From assembly GCA_036365515.1 (NCBI GenBank), contig CM070874.1:46995083-47059082 (forward strand): 64,000 bases of DNA, read 5' to 3'. This DNA comes from Torymus aiolomorphi. Lineage: Eukaryota; Arthropoda; Insecta; Hymenoptera; Torymidae. Below the pieces are notes generated by a model, which was given only the letters and a program-made list of their open reading frames with translations, had not been told where the DNA came from and did no database searches. This document shows positions 1 to 11,900 of the stretch, one piece after another. Position 1 is the first letter of the stretch. Every line of letters begins with the position of its first letter. Position numbers and translations under genes: made by a program.

Positions 1-25
1 ACTTATATGTAACCTCTTGTTTCAG

Positions 26-3000
26 ATATAACAGAATTGAATTTACCGAAAACATGCAATACAGAGTTTCCTGATCCAGATGATTTATTAAATTTCAAAC
101 TCATCATCTGTCCTGATGAGGTTAGTTTTAACCCTTTTAACTCTTATTTTCTTTTTTAATAAATAGTACGAATAATTCATTGCGTTTTCAGGGCTTTTAT
201 AAAGGTGGAAGATTTTCGTTTAGCTTCAAAGTTGGGCCAAATTATCCGCATGAACCTCCCAAGGTCAAGTGTGAAACTCAGGTGTACCATCCAAACATCG
301 ATTTGGAAGGCAACGTTTGCCTCAATATTTTAAGAGAAGACTGGAAACCGGTTCTTACTATAAACTCGATTGTTTATGGACTTCAATACCTTTTCTTGGT
401 AAGCTACTATCAATTTAAGATTTTGTGATTCATATTCATATTTTTATAAGTACGCATTATTTTTGTTAATACCTCCATGTTATAATTTATAATTATTTTA
501 TGATATGTATAAGTTGAAGCTGATGGTCTTACTATTTGACTTATATGTATTGTTAACAAATTAGCTCTATTTCACCATTATAATTACATGATTTAAAAAA
601 AAAAAAGCAATGAACATTCAAGTTTTGTAAATAATTCTAAACTCAATAGCTGTAATAACATTTTTAAGTAAGCTAAAAAGTAAAAGCTAAAGCAATGTAT
701 GTTAAGTTTATTATTTAGATGTCTAGAATTCAAAATTTATTTTTATATTTTTTACACTACAAAGAACTTTTAGAATAATTATTCAATATTAAATACTTTT
801 ACTCTGTAGCATAAAGGGCAATGCATAACATTATTACACAAAAAATTACATACAAATTTTTTTATATTTATGAAGTTTTAAGATAATTCATAGTATCCAA
901 GCTTTGGAATTGTATTATTTTACAAAGAAAACTATTTTATAAATTTTAATAAGGTTTAGGATGACTTAGATAGTAGATGAATGGCTAACACCAGTAAATG
1001 CATGGGTCATGTGATATTTTAAATCGCTTAAACAAAAGCCTTTTATGATGAGACAAAACATGACTTTTTTCAAAGTTTGAAGTTGGGGAAGTGATTAGTG
1101 AAGCCAGAAACATTAAAAATATATTTTATTCCCATCTCTACTATAATGGCGATTTTATAGCCTGAAAAGCAGGGCAAAAGTGGCGTCTGATTCCCTCTTT
1201 TACTTTATTCCCGCATAATGTGGGAATATAGTAAATTACCGGGAATAAAAATGCGGGAATAAAGTAACATAATCTAATTTTTTACGTTCATAGTGAATTG
1301 GGTTAAACTAACAAAATTATAACACATAAATACAAAATAACTTTTTTAATCTATGAAGTGGCCACAGTGGTGGTGGGAATAAAGTACTATATGTACTATT
1401 ATTAACTATTTTTCACCATACCCTGGCTAAAAGTACCACTTTTGCTCCCAACTAAAAAAAATGGGAATGCAGTATTTTCGGCCAGGGTATGGTGAAAAAT
1501 AGGATACGCACTACGGGAGGAAAATTAGCCAGCTCACATCTCGTTTTGCCATCCTCACCTTGGGCTCGGGTGAGAATTTACATGAGCTGTGGGCTGTTCA
1601 AGATTTCTCCTACCTTGATGCGTAATATACTATTTGTGGAAAAATGTTTATCTACAGGTGGGTGTTCAGCTACTGAGAGATGATAGTCACCTAAGTTTTA
1701 TTTTTTTTAAATTCTAAAAAAAAATATATATGCCTTACATTAAAATCGTATCATGTAGTTCTACATGTCCAAAAGTTCTAGTAAAAGTCTGAAGAAAAGT
1801 CATATTATACAAACTTATACCTTACTTTTTTTTTTTTTTTTTAATGTTCAACAATATCAATTCCTTCTAAAAGTTTTATCTTGTTTTTTAATTTTTTTTA
1901 CATAAAAATTGACAAGTTTTCTACCGGTCAGTATCACAGCCATTCTTTGATTCTCAATGTTAACTCAAAATAAAGAAATAAAAATGTATTAACAAGCATG
2001 CATAAATTATCAAGTCTGTGCTTGTAAGTTATTTTGATCTATAACATTAGATCTTAATGCATCTTTTTTGATTTCATATTTTGGCATTTAAAAATATATC
2101 TCAGATTTTAAGGTGGCTCATCAGTGACATCCCTAGTCAAAATAATGAGTAAATAAACTTTCTAAAATCTGTCCCAATGTTTTTTAAAAACTATATTTAG
2201 ATAAATATTGGTAATTTTGATGGTGTTCCTAAAGATTTTTCATTAGTAATGTACAATAAAATAATATGCATAAAATATCAATTCAATTGATTAATGTTGT
2301 AATCTATCGAGGTATCCAGTTTTTTTTTTTAAAGATGTCATATCATTTATGGTGCAACATTCAATGGTCTCCCATAAGCACCATGCTAAAAAGTGAATAT
2401 TCAAATAGTTCGTTTGAAAAAATTTGCCAGGCAACTGAGTCTGAAACTTTGGGAGGTTTGTTTCAAATTAATAAAAAAAACAATCTCAAGAAGTTTCGTT
2501 CAGATATCTAGTGTTTTCATTCACAGATGATCCACCTGAAACAATCACAATTGAAAATATTCACATGGATTTCATAATAGATATCAATCTGGAATCTATA
2601 TGGAATTCCCACAGCAATCTACATAGAAATCTATTCGAAAATATATAGAAATTCACATTTATGTATTTATGGAAATTGATATAGGATCCAAATGGAAATT
2701 CAAATGGATTCGATTTCCACATGGGTTTCGATATGGATTTCTATATCCACATTGTAGAACCATTGGATGTACGGATATTTTCAACCGGGAAATCACGGAT
2801 CTTCCACAAGTAGTATTCAACTATGTACTTACTGACATGTTAATAACTTTTATTCCCATCTCAAAACAAAAGTTAGACATGTTTTCCTCTTTTAACTAAT
2901 TTTACTTTTTTCCCGCATTTGCGAAAAAAAGTTCATATTTCCCGCATTTGCAGAAAAAAGTAAATTCCTTCATATAAACTTAACCAAATATCGTTTAAAG

Positions 3001-6000
3001 AATACACTTAAATATTACGCCCACTTACGCGAGCGCCGATGCCCGTCGTCCGCGTTTACAAACACTCCATCTTTCCGTTGGTGCCACTTTCCAAATAAAA
3101 AAAATGGCCACAGTTGAGATGGGAATAAAGTACTAATACCTACACGGATATGTAACTCGACAGAAAAGTCGATAATACCCTCGGGTGATTAGTAAACCCA
3201 CCCACGAGAATCAAGAGCGACTCTTCTCCCTTGTTACATAATGTACTATTTAATCAAAATAGTTGAAATTAAAAATTGGACGAATAAATGAAAAATCCGA
3301 TGTAGGCATCTTGTAAGGTCTCCGACGTCCAATTTATAGTGACAATGATTATGCGACTAAAAACAAAATTAAGTATTACTCCTAAAGACTGACGGAGAGA
3401 TGCACTTACATATTTGCCCATCACTGATTTTGGGTAATATTCACCCTCCTAGAAATTTGAACTAAGTACCTACCTATGGATGTTTTTTCTTTAATTTTTA
3501 AGCGAAGTTAAAACAGTACATTGTGGAATAAGAATTAAGCCGTAGAGTATTCCCGCGCGTGGGTTTACTGCCCGAGCAAAGCTAGGGAATAATCAATTTT
3601 ACTCTCGTGTTACATATTAGATAGAACTGTGTACCCGACTCAACTGTAGTCACTTTGTTGATTTGGAAAGTAGGACTAACGAAAAAAGTGAAACATAAGA
3701 AAGGAAGACAGAGGAATTGAAAAATTACTTTTTGCGGAATAAAATATAAGAGGGGAATCAAATGCTACTTTTGTCCCGCTTTTCAGATCAATAAAGTGGA
3801 CATTACAGTTGAATTAGGAATAAAAGGTTTTGCTTCATTCTTTGATTATTTACTTCAGAAAGCTCTACCACACGATTCGCATAATAAAATTAAAAATAAC
3901 GAGCTATTTCATTGCATTTTTTTTACTGTTTTTTACCATTGAAATATGTCAAACAATATAAGTTACATGTTTTTCCTTTGCTTTTTTATTTAGTTACACT
4001 AGCCAAATCCATGCGCGCTGCGCGCGCTTTATTTACTTTTAATTTATTCCTTATAACTTATAAGCTGAAAATCTTTTTCTTTTAATTTTGATGCACCTTT
4101 AATAATTGATATAATACTGTAGTACATTTACTCTTAACGATACAAAATTTTGAATATTATTGACATCATTTATTCTAATATTAACATAATTTTGATGCAC
4201 CTTTAATAATTGATATAATACTGTAGTACATTTACTCTTAACGATACAAAATTTTGAATATTATTGACATCATTTATTCTAATATTAACATAATTAATTC
4301 TTCTAAGATTAAAACATCGCTTATTGTTTTGAATTTTTCCGTGCAATTCAATAACTAATCGTATTGTGTTTTGAAATACTTTTTTACTTCTAGTTATCAC
4401 TTTAACAAATAATTAAAACATGTTATTTATTTTTTTAAGCAGCCAAAATTAATTTGATTATTATTTATTTAATACTTTTCACTTTAATCATTTTCATTCC
4501 AATAAATATTCCAAATAATACCTAATTATCAAATAAAAATGCATATTCAATTTTAAATTCTCGCGTCTTTTATCTAAGAGCCAATCATGTGGCATATCGG
4601 CGTCTCAGGAGAACCACGGCCATTAACTAGTATAGATAGAAGAGCCAATCACAGATCAAATCTATAGAGGCTTCACTTCTTCCGGTCATCACTTTTTTAA
4701 GAAGGAAATAGAATAATTAAATGTTCGTGCTTTTTTTACTTTAGTAAGCCGAATCGAGATTTATAAACGCTACATGAAGGTCTCTTCACTAATCAGGCTC
4801 ATGTGAAAATAACTTTAAAAAAAAAATACAAAAATTTTCTCATTTTCATATCTCGGTTAAAGTATTTTCTTTTTATTTATTTATTTCGTAATATTTATAC
4901 TTATTGAATATCCTAATTGTAATAGTTAAGTACATTATTTTCTTAGTGAAAAACAATAAAAGTATAAGCTTTGAGTTGAGTATAGTATAGCTCTTGAACT
5001 AATATTGTCTACCGTTTTGGAGATGTCGAAACCTAGACGAAATATTTACCGATATTTTCATATTTTCCGTAATGTTGTTTTAATTTTTGATACTGTTTAA
5101 TTATTTTCACCATTAACTGTACTTTAACTCATCACGGAAAAGAGATGGTTATGATTTAAAAAAAAGAAAAATAAAGTACAAATGTAATGCCGAGAAATTT
5201 ATGTAGGAATCGGTAATGACTCCGATGTATTGTCCAAATATTCAACAAAGAACTTAAATTATCGCTTAAAGAAGAATAACGATGTGCGCTTATATATAGT
5301 ATATTACGCATCTAGGGAGGAAGAAACTCGCCTTCGGCTCGGGTGGCAAACACGATGTATGGGCTGGCCAATTTTCCTCCCGTGGTGCATATTAGTATAT
5401 TACGCAATTAGGGAGGTTAAGAGTTGGCCAGTCCAGAGCACAAGTAAATTGCTAGGGTATGGTGAAATAGTATATTACGCACCAAGGGAGGAAAAAACTT
5501 GGACAGCCGAAGGCTCGGGTGGCAATTTACACGAGCTGTGGGCTGGCCAATTTTACTCCTGTAGAGCGTATACTATTTTTTTGCCTAGCGAGGCCGAAAA
5601 TACAACCTTCACGATCGGGCTCCCGGCTCAAAAACGCGAATGTGGTATTTTCGGCCCGGGTATGTTGAAAAATCGTATACGCAACACGGGGATAAAGAGG
5701 GCCACCTTCGGCTCGGGTAGCAATTTACACGTGCTCTGGACTGGTCAACTCTTTACCTCCCTAGTTGCGTAATATACTATTTTCCAAGTGATTGTTATAA
5801 GCCATACTATAAAAGTTACTTGTCTCGTTTAGTAGTTATTTCATAAATTTATTGCACGCATACAATGAATTGTAGTGTAGTAGAGTAAAATATAATATAT
5901 TTTATATAATTTAATTCATAACATCCAGAATTTTATTTTGAAAATGATTTTTATAAAAAAAAAAATAATTGAATCCAGCTATTTGAAGCCATTAATGATC

Positions 6001-6173
6001 TTAAAAGCAAAAATTCGTTTCATTTCTTTCAGGAACCAAATCCAGAAGATCCTCTGAACAAAGATGCAGCAGAAGTGCTACAAAATAACCGAAGGGTATT
6101 TGAACAAAATGTAGCTAAAGCAATGCGAGGCGGTTACGTGGGACAATATTACTTCCAGCGGTGTCTCAAGTGA
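26..6173 (+). CDS. UBE2M: NEDD8-conjugating enzyme Ubc12 (UBE2M), last three coding exons
   Basis: Coding segments are join(26..120, 192..398, 6033..6173). All junctions are canonical: AG before 26, GT at 121, AG before 192, GT at 399, AG before 6033, and TGA at 6171-6173. The product is the E2 that takes NEDD8 from the UBA3/NAE1 E1 and passes it to cullins in the cytosol and nucleus. The reading covers the UBC fold from the ELNLPKTC segment to the end. It includes the HPN motif ([16 protein letters not shown]) with the catalytic cysteine codon at 318-320, the [10 protein letters not shown] segment, and the family C-terminus ending in FQRCLK. The visible 146 residues match the family closely and need no frame correction. 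The N-terminal tail that docks on the E1 lies upstream of the window. The 5.6-kb last intron, full of transposons, is the oddity of the locus. Confidence 0.97.
1125..1384. mobile_element. MITE-like copy, family A (terminal TTTATTCCCATCTC)
   Basis: The left end TTTATTCCCATCTC is matched at the right by an imperfect inverted end, GTGGTGGGAATAAA. The interior holds repeated CCCGCAT/ATGCGGG blocks around 1190-1265. The same end sequences and the same kind of interior occur at 2848-3129, so this is a dispersed non-coding family. A weaker third copy seems to end near 3825. The target duplication is unclear, so the superfamily is not assigned. Confidence 0.55.
1405..1660. repeat. Dispersed palindromic repeat, family B
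   Basis: ATTTTTCACCATACCCTGGC (from about 1409) is inverted as GCCAGGGTATGGTGAAAAAT (about 1481-1500). It continues into a stretch with the GGGAGG, CTCGGGTG and GAGCTGTGGGCTG words that recur at 5296-5785. No protein is encoded. Confidence 0.5.
2848..3129. mobile_element. MITE-like copy, family A, second copy
   Basis: The left end TTTATTCCCATCTCAA (2848-2864) and the right end TTGAGATGGGAATAAA (3114-3129) are inverted repeats of each other apart from one extra T on the left. The inside has two CCCGCATTTGC blocks and an AATGGCCACAGT segment shared with the copy ending at 1384. About 280 bp, no coding capacity. The flanks do not show a clean target duplication. Confidence 0.6.
3999..4636 (-). 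mobile_element. Non-autonomous Helitron-like element
   Basis: Read on the minus strand, it begins TCTATACTAG after an A and ends CTAG before a T. A GC-rich hairpin (plus-strand 4013-4027, GCGCGCTGCGCGCGC) sits about ten bases inside the 3' end. These are the established Helitron marks: 5' TC, 3' hairpin then CTRR, insertion between A and T, and no inverted repeats. The 638-bp body has no transposase and contains a 104-bp tandem duplication. The calls rest on termini only. Confidence 0.6.
4085..4292. repeat. Tandem duplication, two 104-bp copies
   Basis: The segment 4085-4188 is repeated, essentially without differences, at 4189-4292. It lies inside the Helitron-like element. The near identity points to a recent duplication. 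Confidence 0.9.
5296..5785. repeat. Clustered copies of palindromic repeat family B
   Basis: The word AGTATATTACGCA followed by AGGGAGG occurs near 5297, 5394 and 5468, and its inverse (CCTCCC, then a TATAC/TATTA end) near 5380 and 5756-5781. Between them lie CTTCGGCTCGGGTGGCAA and GAGCTGTGGGCTGGCCA words in both orientations. A long open frame crosses the cluster, but its sequence is the repeat itself. The word at 20428-20455 shows the family is dispersed. Confidence 0.65.
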
Positions 6174-6428
6174 TATTCTGTTTCCTCTTTGCCAATCTTA
6201 TGCACGCCTCCACAAAGACTTACGATCAGAGGGAAGATACTAAGATATTGGAGAAATGTTGGGCGGCGCAGTGTATTTGCTGTCGCCTGTGTGTCCACCT
6301 TATACATACTTACGTTCTTTACGTCTTGCCAAGCCTCCAAACATTTAATTCACCAAGTATTTTACGCTTTTGGCTAATAATAAATCTACTGAAACTTTCA
6401 AAGTGCATAGTTCTATAATTGTAATACA

Positions 6429-6434
6429 AATAAA
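6429..6434 (+). terminator. Candidate poly(A) signal of UBE2M
   Basis: AATAAA lies 256 bp after the UBE2M stop codon in the right orientation. A second AATAAA is at 6561-6566. Which one is used cannot be told from sequence. Confidence 0.5.
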
Positions 6435-6569
6435 GGGCCGAGCCCATGTGTAGATTTATCATAATGGCTGGCAGGAGGAGTTGACAGACGTAGGAACATC
6501 GTGTATGATTGTTCGCTTGAATAGCTTTAAGTCGTTTCAATCGTTCGCGATACACGGTCAAATAAATAA

Positions 6570-8937
6570 AAACAAAAATTTCATTTTATATTACTTAGAC
6601 TGTCAATAATTGTACCCCTGGTTTGCGCGAATTTGAAAGAGTTTATTGCTCTTTTTTAGTACACTCCAAAAGATCAATGAAGAATTTGTATAATTTATTT
6701 AATCAAGACCAACATAATAATCTATGCAAATCCTTCACTGAAAAAGTACAAATTAAAACAATTATTCAAGCTGAATTTAGCACAAGTTGCATTTATTCAT
6801 TTATCCAATGAAAAGTAGAGAAAAATAAATCGATTTCTCTAAGGCAGACAAGATTTTTTAGACTTGAGACCTATACATCCATAATAGAGATTAATAAGTG
6901 ACAACAAATTATTAACTATTTTATTCTTTATTATTACTTACCAACTTTTTCAAAATACAACTTCTATCGTATTGTACATTTATTTCGTGTATTTTTTTCT
7001 GCCTTGGTGAAAGACTAAAGAAATAAAAACAATCAGTAATATTCATCGACAGTGTAAATCATCTACTCTAACATAATGATAATAAAATAATTTGTTTGCA
7101 AGCAGTTGTTGCTTTACTTACTCCCTCGTGTTGGTTACAACACGAGAAAGGACATTGGCGATTGGCTTGGTAAAAATAAATAACAAGAGTTATATAGTAG
7201 ACTGCATTTCCAGTTTAATATAATAATAATAATAATGAAGTTTCTTCACAAACTTCTGCCTAGATATTAAAGCACCAGCATGGCCGTGTGTGTCTTACCT
7301 CCAACTAAAATATCTTGTACAACGTCGAGAATCTCAAGCATACGAATTCGCATAGTTTAAATATCGTTACAAAAAACGACGCTCATTATTACAAATAAGA
7401 ACTGGAATCAAAACCAGTTCATCCCGTACGTAAAAAGAGCAAAAAGAAAACAGTTCGCTTTGACCTCACTAATTTTTCGATACAATATAGTACTGTCTTT
7501 ATGGAACTTACAAACTAGAGAAGTGTCCTGGCCTCAGTTCGACCCACAATGATATTCACTGAATCCCTTTTTAGGTCCCAACTTCAAGGTCATTTCAAGG
7601 CACTTTTTGACAATACATTTCCGTACACATAAATTTTTGATGATTACAGTTTATTAATTAATGCTTTATTTTCTTTTTTATAATCATTTTATCGAAAGTA
7701 CAAATGCAAAGAGAAAACGAACTCATTGCTCACGGCGATCTTGATTCATCTAAAACCTAGTTATTAATATTCTTATTTCATTTTCTCAGTAAAAAAAATT
7801 GTACGAAAAAGTCATTTTTCATAAATCACAGCACAGAACACTCCTATTTTGTACGCCATTATCGCTTCGGGCTCTGATACATACACAATTATTTCATTTA
7901 TTTTATTATTCACTTAAATCTTGTTAGTTGTAATTGCAAATTTTTATTTGACCACCAAGAGAAGGAGCAGCGCAACTTATTTTGCCATAAAAACGCTTTC
8001 ACAAAAATAAATATACTGCAGCAGTGCAAGTTCCTTCTCTTATTGGAAGATTTATTATAAATGGAAAGCAATTTTTTAAAAATTATAAAATTGACAGGTA
8101 ATTATGGGAGAACAGTTGGTTGAGCAGATTCTCTGCAATAGCTATATAGATTATATGCAATACATTAACTAGGTAGCAATTCTATCAAAAACGTGTTCTG
8201 ACTGTTGATTATGATTATCGCAGACTGAGAAAATATTTTAAGCAAATCACAATTATTTATGGAGTGGGCTTTGTATATATGAAAAAAATATTTTTGGTTG
8301 CTTATTAAAAATTAAGTTTGAATATATTTTACATCAACAATTTAACATATTCTTTAATTTCTTCTCTTTTTAACAAATATAGAGAAAGTCGAAAGAGACG
8401 TATAACTCTTCTTTTGAAGTTGTAGAAACGTCGCTAAAACACTTTCACTTAATAAAAGTCCCCATAGTTTCGAAGACGATCTTCGTTGTCTGATTTAATT
8501 TTTTCTTTTTTTTTTTTTAACATGGGGCACAGTTCATAGGAAATTTAGCTCAGCCAAAGATCACCTGCACATAGCCTTCCACTATTATAGATACATTATT
8601 ATGGCTTAAAAGTCCAAACACATGCTATTACTTTATGTAACCGGTTACATAGCATCACTGAACAACAGCGAGTTTTATTTGGTACGGGTCGACATAACCG
8701 ATCGACAGTGCAAGAGCCTCGTATTTAGATTAAAACGTGGACACGATTTCCTAGTATGTATACAAATTCCTCCAATTGCTTTACTAATGTACATTTAATT
8801 TACACAAAAATAGTAAGTAGAAAATGCATAATTGTCTTGGAGGTGGTCATCAATATTGCAATCGCGTGCTACGAGTGTTCGATTCGCTTACCTTATAATT
8901 TCTTTACTTATATTTAAAATAAAAACGTTTATATTTT
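6570..8937. other. Convergent 3' region between UBE2M and importin-7
   Basis: AT-rich DNA with no coding region that I can support. It must hold the 3' untranslated regions of the two convergent genes. A minus-strand AATAAA (plus TTTATT at 8674-8679) is a candidate importin-7 poly(A) signal about 260 bp after its stop. A short TAA run lies near 7222-7236. Confidence 0.5.
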
Positions 8938-11900
8938 TTATCGGCCTAAAGGCGTTCCCCCAAAATTAAACGAAGTGGGCACAGTCTGTGATGTGAAAGC
9001 ATAGCCTGTAAAATAAACGATAAATTTACAAAATGATATAAAATTTTATTATTTGGGTGAAAAACAATGTTTAAATTATTTAAAAAAAAAAAAAAAATTA
9101 CCTCCACTTTGTTCAATTCGTTTGCTTTCTAAAGCTGCTTTACGCTGATCTGCTAATAGAATAATTTCTGACAAAGATGCCTGTTGCTCTGATGTTAAAT
9201 GATTTGTTAAAGCATTATACCATGATGTATCTGTCCTCTCAATACCTGTTTAAAAAATATATACATACATATATATATATATGCACACACATGTATATAA
9301 GCACAAATAAAACAAATTTGATTCAATATGCTGATAAGGATATGAATAAATCTAAAATATTTACTTTGCATAACTTCCTTAAAAACAATATATTCATCTT
9401 GATTCGTGTCATCTGAATCAAGGGGTGTAATATAACTTTCAAGTGCGGTTTCTTCACTGGGTTCATAAACCGAGTCATCATCATCATCATCATCTGATCT
9501 GTGATCACCAATATTAGTTTGTATCGAACTCGTAATACCAAACATTGGGTGACTTTGTGATTTTATTACTTTTTCTTCAAGTCTTTCCAAATAATCCTGA
9601 CTAGCGTCATCAATTTCATCCTCATCAGATGATAAAACTTCTGGAGCAAATGATTTGTTATTAATTCTGAATATTTTAAGTATTTAAAAAAAAACGGAAC
9701 ATATACAATACCTTCTTCCAAATCACTTTCATCGTCACCATTATCTTCATCTTCACTTTCTGCTACTTTTGCAGCATAGGCTCTTTTAAGCCCATCAAAT
9801 AAAAGAATTAATGATGGAATGATCTGTTGTGCACATTCATTAACTGCAGTAGGTCTGGAGGGGCCCATACTAATAATTGTACACAAACCAAGAACACAAA
9901 GTTTCCTGTCATGTAATCTGTAAGTACACATATTTATCATTATTTTAATATTTATATGCATAATAAATAACAAAGCTTTTGGAACCGATAGTTTGGCAGG
10001 TAGCGCAGTCGCCACCTCGGCCGATCATTGAGGTCAACGAGCAATTTTTTCTGCTACTACCTCGTATGATCAATTAGGTGTTGAATTGCCTTCTGACAAA
10101 TTGAGCAAAAGGTGTAAATAAATAATACAGTTTTGGTGTCAAAGCCTACAGAATGTGACCTAGCCATCCAAACTGAATTATTAGAATACACCAACCATCC
10201 CAGGGTGGGGTTTTCTAATTAGGATTTATCCTATGAGGTTTGTCTATAGGTTTTTCCCATCTATAGGTTTGTCCCTGGGCAAATGCGGGATGGATGAAGT
10301 AGGAAAAATAGTTTATAGGAAGAGGTTCTCAGGACAAATGTGTAGGTTGTGTGTAATAGTAGGTAAAGGAATTAAATACAGCTGTGGAAGGATACGCGCT
10401 AGGCCGCTAGGCTGCGTGGAAACGACCATTTAAAAAAAAAAAAACAAGGCTGTTTGAAGCATATTTACCCAAGAAAGCAGTCTGTGTCATGAATCCATTG
10501 TTTAATAAAATGTGATGCTATTGGTTCTGTTGACTGTCCCAAAGTACCTTGCAGTCTATCCATGGTTTCAAGGCACAAAGTTGGATTGTAATACAAAGCT
10601 GCAATGACTACTTGCAGACACATTGTTCTCAGTTCTGAAGTTTTTACCTCGCGCGTCAATCGTTCTAACACAAGTTGTATAAGTGGTGGTATGCAATTGT
10701 CAATGTGTCCTTTACACTGAAGAATTATTACTTCAAGAAGTTTTGCTGCATGACACTCCGGATCCTCACCTGCATCCCCTACTAATACAGCTTTGCACAT
10801 ATTAAACATTGCTAAAATATGGTTTTCGTTTGATAAAAATGCAGATGTATCTACTGTGATGTAATTATGAAGAGCTGGCATCATATCAGTAAAGTAATCA
10901 AAACCATCTTTTTGAAAAAGTTCATACATTAATTCTAATACTTTCCACATGTCTTCAGATATTGATTTCCCAGTTAAATCATACACAAGAGACAAAGCTT
11001 CTTCGTAAAATTCTGAAAAATTACAAAAAGAAAATTTTTAAAGTTATATTATTTGCTAAGAATTCTTATTTTTATATTTTTTTTATAAATAATTCTAAAT
11101 AAACTTACCCATGACACTGTGACCGAAAATATGAGCAATAACTTGTAAAACAATTGGTTGAAGTTGATTCATAATTAACGGTTGATTTTCCATAACACTT
11201 AGCAAAGTTTCTATAGTATTTAATAAGCCCATTGCTGTAATTGCTTTTTCATCACTACCTTCATCAGTTTCCAAAACCTGACTAAATGTTGTTGCTAAAT
11301 GTTGACATACCTCAACAGCAATTGGCATTAGTTGCTCAGGATATGTATATACAATTTTTTGCATTACATTAGTTAAATCATCATTTTCAGTTAATCTAAT
11401 AATATTTAAAAGTTCTAATGTAATTTGTTTAATCCAAGGTTCAACATACTTCTGTGCCTTTTCTTGAGCATGCAATAAGCTCTGTAGAGCAATTGCAGCT
11501 TCAACTTTAACAGGAAGATCTTGATCATTTAAAAGAGCATTTGTTGTCAATCGGACAGCTTCTATTAAAATAGTTTCTTGCTTAAATTTAATTTCAGCAA
11601 AGTAGTGTAATACCCAACAAGCCTAAAATAGAGAGGTATATAATATATATTGAAAATAATGTCATATAAATTGATTTGGTAAACCTTTTCTAAATATAGT
11701 TTTACATACCCTGGTTCTCATATGACCATGTTGACTATTAAATTCCGGAAATACATATTGCATCAACATTTTATCCATTTGATCCTTGTAGATGTTTCTT
11801 TTTAATAAAACATCAGCTAGTGCTCCAACCTGTATATAAATAAATCAATAACCAAACTAATTTTATAAGAATTACATAATCATGACAGGTAAGCTAAAAT

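Larger units (their letters stand above)
399..6032 (+). other. UBE2M last intron, 5.6 kb, repeat-filled
   Basis: The intron runs from the GT at 399 to the AG at 6031-6032, while the neighbouring intron is only 71 bp. Stretches 399-1120, 1660-2590, 3140-3990 and 4640-5290 are AT-rich and I see no gene in them. A degenerate 12-20-bp repeat of the 'atggaaatt' type fills about 2590-2760. The rest is the MITE-like, Helitron-like and palindromic repeat copies listed separately. The expansion looks like accumulated insertions. Confidence 0.85.

Noticed and set aside
5230..5772. 180-codon open frame in the UBE2M intron
   Set aside because: It is made of repeated family B palindromic words in both orientations; the same words occur elsewhere without the frame.
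9566..10015. 149-codon frame overlapping importin-7 exon 12
   Set aside because: Only the part between the splice sites (9712-9917) is importin-7; the remainder is intron, and the frame after 9712 departs from the family sequence.
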